29,429 bases of DNA from a virus: positions 1 to 29,429 of IMG/VR virus record IMGVR_UViG_3300033182_000953. One strand, written 5' to 3'. Made by a program: the position numbers and the translations under genes. Within the stretch, counting starts at the first letter, position 1; the number at the start of each line of letters is the position of its first letter. Below, one piece after another: positions 6,186-13,256 of this stretch. Below the pieces are notes generated by a model that was not told the origin of the DNA, made no database searches, and saw only the letters and a program-made list of their open reading frames with translations.

Positions 6186-6506
6186 ATGGTTATAGAATAC
6201 TTATTATTAGGAATATTATCACCGATAATTTTAAACTTAATGCATCTGATGGTTGGATTATATGTAGTGGTACAAAGAGGTAATGTTTTATCTTTAGGTT
6301 TTTCGGCTTTGGGTTTTCTTACTAAATCCATGGGTATGATATTTTTAGTTTACTTGGGAGTAGCAATACTACACTTAGATATTAAAATATTTATACCATT
6401 GATAACTTTCTTTTGGTTCTTTACTCATGTGGTTGAGGGATTTGTTATCCAACATTATATGAGACAGAACGAAAGTGAATACATAAAAAGTATACAAATA
6501 AAATGA
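6186..6506 (+). CDS. Small polytopic membrane protein, 106 aa
   Basis: The gene starts 22 bases after the tmRNA with an AGAGG ribosome site. The product has about three membrane segments: residues 3-31 (VIEYLLLGILSPIILNLMHL and on), about 42-64 (LGFLTKSMGMIFLVYLGVAI) and about 69-92 (FIPLITFFWFFTHVVEGFVI), followed by a polar tail. There is a vague likeness to the small AtpI-type subunits that sit beside ATP synthase, but I do not consider it assignable. Its stop overlaps the next start (ATGA), so it is coupled to the membrane-anchored 3D-domain protein and may partner it at the inner membrane. Function unknown; a lysis or envelope role is possible. Confidence 0.7.
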   Translation: MVIEYLLLGILSPIILNLMHLMVGLYVVVQRGNVLSLGFSALGFLTKSMGMIFLVYLGVAILHLDIKIFIPLITFFWFFTHVVEGFVIQHYMRQNESEYIKSIQIK

Positions 6507-7090
6507 ATTTTAACAACATTAGAAGATATTTATACATGACTATTGTAAAGGATTTCCTTAACTTTAGGAATTTTGAAATGAACAAATTAAAACTATCAAT
6601 AATGATATTAATACCAATGTTGGTATTTAATACTTTTGTTTGGACAATATTTTTTGAAAAGTATAAGGAAAATATGTTATTAATGACATCTGAACTTCAG
6701 AAAGAAAACGAGAGATTAAATTCTCTTGTAGAGGAGTTCAAATTAGAGGGAATGGAAGTGACGGTAACTATGTATCACCCTGTTAGTCGTCAGACAGATT
6801 CTACACCGAACATTCTCGCGGATGGAACGCGAATAAGAGTCCACAAGGCAAGTAAATATAAATTTATTGCGGTGAGTAGAAATCTTCTGAAACGATATGG
6901 TGGATTTTTAGACTATGGTGACTTCATTGTTCTAAAAGGTACAGATGGTAAAGATGGTGTGTATCAAGTTAAAGATACGATGAATAAACGATTTGTGAAT
7001 CGTATTGATATCTTGGAATCACCTGATATCAAACCTTACAAATTTGATAGTGCAAAAATAGTAAAGACAAATTTAGTATTGAATAATTAA
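6503..7090 (+). CDS. Membrane-anchored 3D/double-psi beta-barrel protein
   Basis: This 195-residue product has an N-terminal cytoplasmic part, one membrane span (about 31-51, LSIMILIPMLVFNTFVWTIF), a short coiled coil (about 52-82, with KENERLNSLVEEFK) and a C-terminal domain at about 86-172. That domain begins VTVTMYHP and contains ILADGTRI, FIAVSRNLL, a GD-turn (Y138-G-D) and DTMNKRFVNRIDI. This pattern is the 3D domain, a double-psi beta-barrel also found at the C-terminus of MltA and in RlpA-like proteins. Such domains act on or bind peptidoglycan glycan strands using conserved Asp residues; D158 is the candidate here. The topology would place the domain in the periplasm. It could assist cell-wall degradation or remodelling at lysis. 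The family is fairly secure; catalytic activity is not demonstrated. Confidence 0.75.
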   Translation: MNFNNIRRYLYMTIVKDFLNFRNFEMNKLKLSIMILIPMLVFNTFVWTIFFEKYKENMLLMTSELQKENERLNSLVEEFKLEGMEVTVTMYHPVSRQTDSTPNILADGTRIRVHKASKYKFIAVSRNLLKRYGGFLDYGDFIVLKGTDGKDGVYQVKDTMNKRFVNRIDILESPDIKPYKFDSAKIVKTNLVLNN

Positions 7091-8643
7091 TGAAAAAACA
7101 AAAATGGTTTTATGAAAAGTCTAACATTGCAAGTAAAGACAATCCAATCAATATAACCTATGATGAATTACTTCACAAAAGTGATTCAGAAGTAGAAGAG
7201 TGGATTGATAATTTACGAGACTATGTTATTACCCAATGGGATGAGAATGGTCAACCACCAGTTATTGGTCAGAATGAAAGTGAGATAATCAGTAATTGGA
7301 GAAAGTTATTTGGGTATGATGTTGAAAGTTTTTTTGATGAAAAAACAAAAGTAGTCAAGAACTTCAATAAGTATGCAAGTGGAGTGAATCAATTCTTTCC
7401 TACAATGTTAAAGACAAAGATTAGTAGTGGTGTAAGTAGTGAGGGTGCTACTTCTATATATGACCACTTCAAAGATGATGACCTACGAGATACATTTAAG
7501 AAGGCAATGTTAAGGTCATTGTTTAAAGACTCAATGTATACTTTTAGTTTGAGTGTTAAGGTTAAGGAAATGGGTGTGAGTAATGTATCTGATTTCTTAA
7601 CACAAACCAACCAAGACCCAACTTATGGAATCATGGTGGTGAGACAAAGTGATACTAAACCTGTAGATATAGATTCACAATATCTTATATTGAAAAAAAG
7701 TGAAGTGGAAATGTATTTATCTACAGGATGTTTAACAGAACAAAACCTTAGAACAATTGGTGATGAATTAAAAGATAGTTATGAGTTAAAGAATGGTGAT
7801 AAAAGATATTATCATTATTATATTAGAAAGTATAAAAGAAAACAAAGAATTTTTCCAAGTGCTCTTCAAGTATTTAGATTAGGACTTGGACAACCAGCAG
7901 TAAACTTTCCACCCTTGACCGCGAAGTTCTTGTATGAACATTTTACCAAGCATATCAAGGACTCTAATTTAATTATAAGCGATCCGTCAAGCGGTTGGGG
8001 TGGAAGAATTTTAGGTGCTATGAGTAGTGATAGAAATATTCACTATGTTGGTATTGACCCAAATCCTGATAACGAGGGTAGATACGAGGCAGTAGCAGAC
8101 TTCTATAATGAACATTGTTTCAATCCAAATCCATTTTGGGGTAAGGCGGAACCTAACACATACGAAATATTTAGAGAGGGTAGTGAAGAAGTTGGGAACA
8201 ATCCTAAGTTTCAGAAGTATAAGGGACGCTTGGATATGGTTTTCACATCACCACCGTACTTTAACAGAGAACAATACTCTCAAGATGAAAATCAAAGTTT
8301 TAAAAAGTTCGGTACATATGATGATTGGAGAGATAACTTTTTGAAACCAACCTTAACAACAATGTATACATATTTAAAACCTGATAGATATTTGTGTTGG
8401 AACATTGCAGATATCAAAGTAGGTAGTGATAAATACATTCCATTAGAACAAGATAGTATAGATATCGTGGAAAGTCTTGGTGGTGAATATCAAGGTATTT
8501 ACAAGATGTTGATGACGAGAATGGTTGGGATAGATGCATCCAATGTAAAGAATTCAGTAATGATAAAATCACATCCACTTAGTCGTGGTGGTGATTACTT
8601 TAAGTTTGAACCAATATTGATATTTTATAAACCAAAGGAGTGA
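7090..8643 (+). CDS. DNA methyltransferase, motif order I then IV
   Basis: The start overlaps the previous stop (TAATG). The protein has 517 residues. The first 270 have no domain I can name and are partly helical, probably target recognition or a phage-specific module. A SAM-binding motif I follows as DPSSGWGGRILGA (about 298-310), then an acidic post-strand (GIDPNPDNEG), and the catalytic motif IV TSPPYFNREQYS (S387-Y390). SPPY is typical of N4-cytosine or N6-adenine methyltransferases. Motif I before IV is gamma-like. The substrate is presumably phage DNA. Codons around motif I are atypical (AGC, CCG) and include the only GATC found in the window. The next gene begins six bases after the stop. 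The target site is unknown. Confidence 0.85.
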   Translation: MKKQKWFYEKSNIASKDNPINITYDELLHKSDSEVEEWIDNLRDYVITQWDENGQPPVIGQNESEIISNWRKLFGYDVESFFDEKTKVVKNFNKYASGVNQFFPTMLKTKISSGVSSEGATSIYDHFKDDDLRDTFKKAMLRSLFKDSMYTFSLSVKVKEMGVSNVSDFLTQTNQDPTYGIMVVRQSDTKPVDIDSQYLILKKSEVEMYLSTGCLTEQNLRTIGDELKDSYELKNGDKRYYHYYIRKYKRKQRIFPSALQVFRLGLGQPAVNFPPLTAKFLYEHFTKHIKDSNLIISDPSSGWGGRILGAMSSDRNIHYVGIDPNPDNEGRYEAVADFYNEHCFNPNPFWGKAEPNTYEIFREGSEEVGNNPKFQKYKGRLDMVFTSPPYFNREQYSQDENQSFKKFGTYDDWRDNFLKPTLTTMYTYLKPDRYLCWNIADIKVGSDKYIPLEQDSIDIVESLGGEYQGIYKMLMTRMVGIDASNVKNSVMIKSHPLSRGGDYFKFEPILIFYKPKE

Positions 8644-8648
8644 CGGAA

Positions 8649-9962
8649 ATGAAATTTAGAGATTACGATGTAGAGATACCAAAACCATATCATAATGGTA
8701 AACAATGGATTTATGATGATACACCAACATATCAAAATTTATTAGATTGTTTTATGGAAACACAAAGACCAGAGGGTGAGAAAAAAATTCGTGAACAATA
8801 TGGTAACACGAGATTACGAGACCCATTTAGAAAAATAAATAAAATGGACTTACAATTAGCATTTGACCATGTAGAGGGTCGTGAGGGTCATGCATATGAA
8901 GTTGATTGGGTTGAGAACAACGATGGTAAAATTGTTGCATGTATTTTGTATTATAATATGAAGAACATAAAAACACAATTTAAAAAAATTAAATCCTTCA
9001 CAGGAGCAGAATATAAATTAAATTGTAAAACCGATGCATACATTCGTGAGATTGCATGTTATCCTGGTAATGAACAACACTTATATGATTTGATAAAAAG
9101 ACATGAATCAGAGGGTGGTGGTTTCTTTGATGAGGGAACAACCGTAGTTGAGTGTGATATGCAAAACAGAAGAATGGTTGGTATACTAAGAGACTTAGGT
9201 TATGAAAGAAGAGATAACTTGATTACGAGCTTTGCAGATATGTATGGTTATTGGTTCAAAGGAGAACATACAGGTGAACTTGCAAAATCACAAGAAATCT
9301 CATTACAGAGATTAGACTTAGATGTTCAAGATACAGACCCATTGATGGAACAAATCTTTGCACTACAAGAAGACTTTGCTAACCACTATAGTAATTACAA
9401 CAAAGGTAATTCATGGAGTGGTATTGTGGTTCGTGGTTATGGTGGTAAAGAAGACTTTATTATCAAACCTGCCGAGATGAATCAAAAGTGGAGAAAAGAA
9501 AATGCAGAAAAGTTAGAGTGGAAAGTAGAAGATACACCACTTAGAGAAAGACTTACTGAAGTAGAGAAGTTTGCTAAACTCTTACCATTTGAACATGAAA
9601 GAATTCGTATCTTGAAATTAAGTCAAGGTGAGGGTGAACTTGAAAGACATACTGATAGACAAGATGTAGAGGCTGGTATTGGTGATGGACAATGGGCAAG
9701 ACTACACTTTCCATTAAAGACAAATCCAAAGGTTGAGTTTACTCAATGGAATTGTGATGGTAGTGTTACTAAATCAAAAATGGGTAAAGGTGAGTTGTGG
9801 TATTTAGATATGAGAAAACCACACACTGCTATTAATTTTGGTGAAGAGGATAGATATCATTTAATCATAGATGTTAAGTCAGGACCAGAATTAAGAAAAT
9901 GGTTAGTGGATAGTAGTTACAAATATCCAAGTGACAAACAACCAGATTGGTATGTTGATTAA
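8649..9962 (+). CDS. GNAT-like plus aspartyl/asparaginyl beta-hydroxylase-like fusion
   Basis: ATG 8649 is chosen because AAAGGAG lies 8 bases upstream. An in-frame GTG at 8640 has no room for a ribosome site. The product has 437 residues. The N-terminal part (about 65-195) looks like an acetyltransferase fold, with the strand KIVACILYY, the strand YIREIACYP and, at its end, a helix-turn ECDMQNRRMVGILRDLGYERR like the GNAT NxxAxxxYxxxGF signature. The C-terminal part (about 305-420) has the cupin-type dioxygenase signature: ELERHTDR (H334, D336), a strand ARLHFPLKTNP, and KPHTAINFGEEDRYHLIIDV with distal H392 and R402. This is the layout of aspartyl/asparaginyl beta-hydroxylases. The fusion lies between a DNA methyltransferase and an early promoter. 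The target (protein, small molecule or DNA) is unknown. Confidence 0.72.
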   Translation: MKFRDYDVEIPKPYHNGKQWIYDDTPTYQNLLDCFMETQRPEGEKKIREQYGNTRLRDPFRKINKMDLQLAFDHVEGREGHAYEVDWVENNDGKIVACILYYNMKNIKTQFKKIKSFTGAEYKLNCKTDAYIREIACYPGNEQHLYDLIKRHESEGGGFFDEGTTVVECDMQNRRMVGILRDLGYERRDNLITSFADMYGYWFKGEHTGELAKSQEISLQRLDLDVQDTDPLMEQIFALQEDFANHYSNYNKGNSWSGIVVRGYGGKEDFIIKPAEMNQKWRKENAEKLEWKVEDTPLRERLTEVEKFAKLLPFEHERIRILKLSQGEGELERHTDRQDVEAGIGDGQWARLHFPLKTNPKVEFTQWNCDGSVTKSKMGKGELWYLDMRKPHTAINFGEEDRYHLIIDVKSGPELRKWLVDSSYKYPSDKQPDWYVD

Positions 9963-9970
9963 AAAAAGTG

Positions 9971-10025
9971 AAAAAAAAGCTTGACAACAGCGGTAAAAAT
10001 GTTGTATATTAAGGGTATATAAATT
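9971..10025 (+). promoter_or_regulatory. Sigma70-type early promoter with late-like TATAAATT box
   Basis: An A tract (9971-9978) is followed by GCTTGACA, giving the -35 TTGACA at 9981-9986. After 18 bases comes the -10 TATATT (10005-10010). AAAAAAAAGCTTGAC is identical to the promoter at 1928. TATAAATT (10018-10025) differs by one base from the T4 late octamer TATAAATA and might give a second, late start. The leader then carries AAAGG 9 bases before ATG 10050. Confidence 0.65.
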
Positions 10026-10049
10026 GGGAAATTATAAAGGTTATATAAT

Positions 10050-10829
10050 ATGAATCTAACAGAACAACAACTATTGGACAATTACACCAAGTTAAGAAAC
10101 ATTGTGAATGAAACATTTACAGGTGAACGACTTGATAACTTAAATAAAATGTATGACTTCTTTGAAGAAAGAATTATCGTTGCTCCCGCAAGTGGTAAAC
10201 CAAATTATCACTATGCATTTGCAGGTGGTTATGTTCTTCATGTGTTACACTTAGTGGACACTGCAAGGAAGTTAACAAAAGTATATGAATCTATCGGTGC
10301 AGTCATTGACTATACTGATGAGGAATTAGTTTTTTGTGCATTACATCATGACTTAGGTAAAGTCGGTGACTTAGAACATGAGTATTACTTGGTTCAAGAA
10401 GATGATTGGAGACGAAAGAAACTCAACGAGTGGTTTACACAGAATCCTGAAATGCAGTTTATGGGTGTTACAGATAGAGCATTGTATTTACTACAACACT
10501 TTGATGTTAAAGTATCACAATTAGAGTGGTTGGCAATCAAAGTTAGTGATGGTATGTATGATGATGCAAATGTTCAGTATTTAAAAACATTTAAACCTGA
10601 ACATAGTTTTCATTCAAGTTTACCTTATCTTATCCATTGGGCAGACCACATGGCAACAAGAGCAGAGTATACTGAATGGAAATACTCAGAACAGAAATCT
10701 ACTGAGAAAGTAAATAAATCTGTTACTAACATCAAACAGGCAGTAGGTAAACAAGTAAAAGAAAAAGTAGAGACACAACCAAGTGCATCTGCTAAGGATT
10801 TATTTGATGAGTTATTCGGAAAAAAGTAG
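10050..10829 (+). CDS. HD-domain phosphohydrolase
   Basis: This 259-residue product begins at ATG 10050 with AAAGG upstream. HD-superfamily metal ligands are visible in order: YVLHVLH (H64 or H67), ALHHDLGK (H100, D101) and HWADH (D199). HD enzymes hydrolyse phosphate esters, including dNTPs, nucleotides and (p)ppGpp, with a bound divalent metal in the cytosol. Residues 205-245 are a charged, helical linker. The last ten (SAKDLFDELF, then GKK) look like the short hydrophobic/acidic tails that phage polymerases of the T4/RB69 type use to bind the sliding clamp. The gene has its own promoter. The downstream methyltransferase start lies inside its 3' end. Family sure; substrate unknown. Confidence 0.82.
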   Translation: MNLTEQQLLDNYTKLRNIVNETFTGERLDNLNKMYDFFEERIIVAPASGKPNYHYAFAGGYVLHVLHLVDTARKLTKVYESIGAVIDYTDEELVFCALHHDLGKVGDLEHEYYLVQEDDWRRKKLNEWFTQNPEMQFMGVTDRALYLLQHFDVKVSQLEWLAIKVSDGMYDDANVQYLKTFKPEHSFHSSLPYLIHWADHMATRAEYTEWKYSEQKSTEKVNKSVTNIKQAVGKQVKEKVETQPSASAKDLFDELFGKK

Positions 10830-11478
10830 TATCTATAACGAAGATTGTCTTATAACTTTAGGTAGGGATTTAGAATACGATTATGTATTCTTTTCCCCAC
10901 CTGAGTATAGTGAGTTGGGATTAGAACCAATTAAAGATGATGATAAATATTTTGGTTGGATGGAAGAAGTTTATAGTAAGTTTAATCCAAGAAAAAATAT
11001 TGTAACAATTGTGATTAGTGATAGAAGATTTAAAAGAAAGACAATACCAAAACATCAGATTTGTACAAATATTATGAAAAATTTAGGTTATGATTTATTA
11101 AATCAAAAGATATGGGAAAAGTCAAGAGAGATAAATATGTTTAGATACAATTATGCTTTTGTTATGTCTTATGCACGAAAGAGTTTTAAATCAAAAAACA
11201 CAAAATTATTTAAATATGACACATGGTATCATCCACATCATTCTTACAAAGGGTATTCATATAATATGCCTCAAGAAGTTGCAGAAAGATGTATAGAGAA
11301 TTATACTGAAGAGGGTGACATTGTGTATGACCCATTCATGGGGATAGGAACTACGGCACTTGCATGTAATAAATTAAATCGTAGGTATTTAGGTTCCGAG
11401 ATAGATAGTGAAACATTTGAAATGGGTATGAATAGAATTAATCAATCAACAATAGGGAGTATAGAGAAATGGTATTAG
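10807..11478 (+). CDS. DNA methyltransferase, beta-like motif order
   Basis: ATG 10807 is preferred over ATG 10783 because AAGGA precedes it by 7 bases. It overlaps the HD gene by 23 bases. The 223-residue product has motif IV first (VFFSPPEYSE, S30-E33), then motif I near the end (DPFMGIGTTALACNKLNRRY from D175, followed by LGSEID). This permuted order is that of beta-type N6-adenine or N4-cytosine methyltransferases. The aromatic residue normally closing the catalytic tetrad (S/D-P-P-Y/F/W) is replaced by Glu, with Tyr next, which may change activity. There is no separate target-recognition domain beyond the central 130 residues. Presumed to modify phage DNA; the recognition site is unknown. 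Confidence 0.82.
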   Translation: MSYSEKSSIYNEDCLITLGRDLEYDYVFFSPPEYSELGLEPIKDDDKYFGWMEEVYSKFNPRKNIVTIVISDRRFKRKTIPKHQICTNIMKNLGYDLLNQKIWEKSREINMFRYNYAFVMSYARKSFKSKNTKLFKYDTWYHPHHSYKGYSYNMPQEVAERCIENYTEEGDIVYDPFMGIGTTALACNKLNRRYLGSEIDSETFEMGMNRINQSTIGSIEKWY

Positions 11479-11720
11479 ATATAATTTTTGGATGTCTCGC
11501 AGTTACATTTGGATACACAACATTTAACCTTACGAGAAAAGTAGAGAGGTTAGAAAGTTGGGTTGAAGAATATGCAGACAGAGTGATACAGACTAAGACT
11601 ACACTTGACCAATTAGATTCAGAGGGTAAATTTGAAGCCGATGATGAAATCGGTGTAGTATTTGAAGGTATCAAACAAACAATTGAAGAGTTAAACACAA
11701 TAACAGAAAAGGATATATAA
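11469..11720 (+). CDS. Small membrane-anchored coiled-coil protein, 83 aa
   Basis: The start overlaps the methyltransferase end by 10 bases and follows AGGGAG. Residues 1-20 are hydrophobic (MVLDIIFGCLAVTFGYTTFN). A helix with heptad spacing follows (RKVERLESWVEEYADRVIQT), then an acidic helix ending IKQTIEELNT. It is a signal-anchor membrane protein with a coiled-coil tail. Similar short proteins occur beside late sigma genes in marine myoviruses, but no function is known to me. The stop overlaps the following ATG. Confidence 0.65.
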   Translation: MVLDIIFGCLAVTFGYTTFNLTRKVERLESWVEEYADRVIQTKTTLDQLDSEGKFEADDEIGVVFEGIKQTIEELNTITEKDI

Positions 11721-12445
11721 TGCCAAGAAAAGCAGCTAAAGGTTCACCAAGATATTACTTCCATCAAGGAACAGAAGATGCAATCATTCGTCATAATAAG
11801 GAAACTCGTCCTTATATGAGACAACGAATATACAATGAACATATTAGAGTTCCATTTGAAAAGTTGGCTGAGAATATCATTCACACATTTAAGTTTTATT
11901 ACTTTGATGTTCCAAGTGAAGATGTGAAACACGAGGTTGTAAGTTTCTTGTATATGAATATGCATAAGTTCACAGAGGGTAAGGGTAAGGCATTCTCTTA
12001 CTTTAGTATTGTTGCTAAGAATTATTTGATTCTACATAACAACAATAACTACAAACGAATGAAACAACACGATGGTGAAGAAGTTACGGATTACAAACGA
12101 GACCCTGTTCGTGAAACCGATATACTTGATATGAAGAGTGCAAAGAAAGAATATCTTGATTTGTTTGTTGAGTATTGGACAAATAACTTAACTACCGTAT
12201 TTAAAAGAAAACAAGATATAGATGTTGCAAATGCAGTTGTATATTTGTTTGAAACTCGTCAAAATATTGAGAACTTCAATAAGAAGGCTTTGTATATTTT
12301 GATTCGTGAGATGACTGGTAGTAATACTCAACATATTACTCGTGTGGTTAATGTGATGAAGAAACATCATGTTAATCTTCAGAAAAATTATCTTGCTACT
12401 GGTTCTGTGGAGACACGATATACTGGTAGTTGGAATAATCTATAA
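11720..12445 (+). CDS. gp55: Late-transcription sigma factor, T4 gp55-like
   Basis: The start overlaps the previous stop (TAATG), with AAGGA upstream. This 241-residue product resembles the minimal sigma factors of T4-type phages, which replace host sigma70 on RNA polymerase to read late promoters. Region 2-like features are visible: FEKLAENIIHTFKFYYFDVP, then EVVSFLYMNMHKFTEGKGKA, then FSYFSIVAKNYLILHNNNNY ending in a basic KRMKQH (residues about 47-116). The SYFSIVAKNY signature is the most diagnostic. The C-terminal half is a helical module with basic patches and may bind the DNA or the sliding clamp. An exact TATAAATA box occurs at 12800-12807. A strong terminator follows 4 bases after the stop, so it ends the middle operon. 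Confidence 0.85.
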   Translation: MPRKAAKGSPRYYFHQGTEDAIIRHNKETRPYMRQRIYNEHIRVPFEKLAENIIHTFKFYYFDVPSEDVKHEVVSFLYMNMHKFTEGKGKAFSYFSIVAKNYLILHNNNNYKRMKQHDGEEVTDYKRDPVRETDILDMKSAKKEYLDLFVEYWTNNLTTVFKRKQDIDVANAVVYLFETRQNIENFNKKALYILIREMTGSNTQHITRVVNVMKKHHVNLQKNYLATGSVETRYTGSWNNL

Positions 12446-12449
12446 AACA

Positions 12450-12479
12450 AAAATGGGAAGTTTTTACACTTCCCATTTT
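12450..12479. terminator. Bidirectional intrinsic terminator
   Basis: The arms AAAATGGGAAGT (12450-12461) and ACTTCCCATTTT (12468-12479) form a 12-bp stem with a 6-base loop. The T-run on the + strand and the A-run/T-run on the other strand make it work both ways. It separates the sigma factor gene from the convergent minus-strand gene. Confidence 0.85.
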
Positions 12480-12499
12480 CATTTCTATCCGAATTAGTA

Positions 12500-12721
12500 C
12501 TATTTACGGAATAAACCCACTAACACCAACAATGCGACTAATCCAGCAAATCCAGATTCGCCGAATGTGTTGATTATTTGTGTTAGGTTACCGATAACAT
12601 TAACACCGAAGATACCACTTCCAAATATTACTTCAGAAATCGCACCTATGGCCACCAAAGATAACATCAAATCCGCTAGGTCATTGACATATCCCTTAAC
12701 TATTGTTATGATTTCCTTCAT
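12500..12721 (-). CDS. Small two-span membrane protein, holin-like
   Basis: This is the only convincing minus-strand gene in the window. ATG is at 12721 and GGAGAAACAATA precedes it. The 73-residue product has two membrane segments, about residues 17-41 (LMLSLVAIGAISEVIFGSGI) and about 57-71 (GFAGLVALLVLVGLF). A short amphipathic N-terminus (KEIITIVKGYVNDLA) precedes the first, and the tail ends GLFRK. Two spans and a short basic end fit class II holins, but many marine myoviruses carry similar small proteins whose role is not known. It faces the terminator at 12450-12479 and has its own late-type promoter upstream. Expression against the + strand operons would give it separate timing. Holin is a hypothesis only. 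Confidence 0.75.
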   Translation of the reverse strand: MKEIITIVKGYVNDLADLMLSLVAIGAISEVIFGSGIFGVNVIGNLTQIINTFGESGFAGLVALLVLVGLFRK

Positions 12722-12739
12722 TATTGTTTCTCCGTTATA

Positions 12740-12756
12740 GTCGGATTTTCACCGAC
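12740..12756 (-). promoter_or_regulatory. Leader hairpin of the minus-strand gene
   Basis: GTCGG and CCGAC make a 5-bp stem with a 7-base loop in the 5' leader, about 18 bases before the start codon and just upstream of the GGAGA ribosome site. It may stabilise the mRNA or shape translation, but could be chance. Confidence 0.35.
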
Positions 12757-12799
12757 AGATATAATTATAATATATATTGGACTTTTGTGGTCTCATATA

Positions 12800-12807
12800 T
12801 ATTTATA
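12800..12807 (-). promoter_or_regulatory. T4-type late promoter, TATAAATA
   Basis: Read on the minus strand these eight bases are TATAAATA, the T4 late promoter consensus recognised by gp55. They lie about 79 bases upstream of the minus-strand start at 12721. The spacing and the presence of a gp55-like gene next door support a real late promoter. AT-rich surroundings mean chance cannot be excluded. Confidence 0.5.
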
Positions 12808-12828
12808 TACAACGAATTTTTTGAAGTT

Positions 12829-12842
12829 TTAATATTTATTAA
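12829..12842 (+). promoter_or_regulatory. Palindromic AT element before the structural block
   Basis: TTAATATTTATTAA is a perfect inverted repeat 21 bases before ATG 12864. It contains TATTTATT, a word that recurs in the gaps before the genes at 24538 and 27359. It could be a late promoter or a regulator site. No sigma70-type -35 box is visible at the right distance. Confidence 0.3.
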
Positions 12843-12863
12843 TGATAACAAACAGGCAAAATT

Positions 12864-13256
12864 ATGGTAAACGACTACGAAATATTTGAAGGTAAAACCT
12901 TATCTGATGTGTTCAAAGACATCTATGACAATTCCAAAAACAATAAAAAACAATTAGAAGTATTGATGAAAGAGGTAGTTGGGTTTATCAAAGATGGTGA
13001 CACTGCTGTTCAAATCATTCCAATGTTGAAAGAATACTTAGAAATCAATGTTAAGAATGATGAACAATTGGTTAAACTCGCTACGGTTGTACAAAGAATC
13101 ATGGCTGCCGAAGGCAGAGTAAGTGATGATAGTGGTAATGAATTTGGTTTAACTGATGCAGAGAAGAAACAATTAATGGATGCCATAGAAGGAGATGTTC
13201 AAGATTTACAAGACTATCAGGATAATATTATCTCATCATTATCAAAGGGTGATTAA
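12864..13256 (+). CDS. Hypothetical helical protein, 130 aa
   Basis: First gene of the late block. The only candidate ribosome site is a weak AGGC. The 130-residue product is almost entirely helical (VFKDIYDNSKNNKKQLEVLM, IIPMLKEYLEINVKNDEQLV, KLATVVQRIMAAEG) and acidic at the C-terminus. It lacks cysteine, signal peptide and membrane segments. Its position before the spike gene and its all-helical size could suit a small terminase-like or DNA-packaging accessory protein, but I cannot support that from motifs. The stop overlaps the next start as TAATG. Confidence 0.65.
   Translation: MVNDYEIFEGKTLSDVFKDIYDNSKNNKKQLEVLMKEVVGFIKDGDTAVQIIPMLKEYLEINVKNDEQLVKLATVVQRIMAAEGRVSDDSGNEFGLTDAEKKQLMDAIEGDVQDLQDYQDNIISSLSKGD

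Noticed and set aside
6186-6506. ATP synthase subunit I (AtpI)
   Set aside because: Only a vague resemblance in hydrophobic pattern; no other ATP synthase genes nearby.
8640-8648. GTG start for the GNAT/hydroxylase-like gene
   Set aside because: The Shine-Dalgarno AAAGGAG ends at the GTG itself; ATG 8649 has correct spacing.
10783-10806. Upstream ATG for the second methyltransferase
   Set aside because: No ribosome site before 10783; AAGGA correctly precedes ATG 10807 and the extra residues lie wholly in the HD gene.
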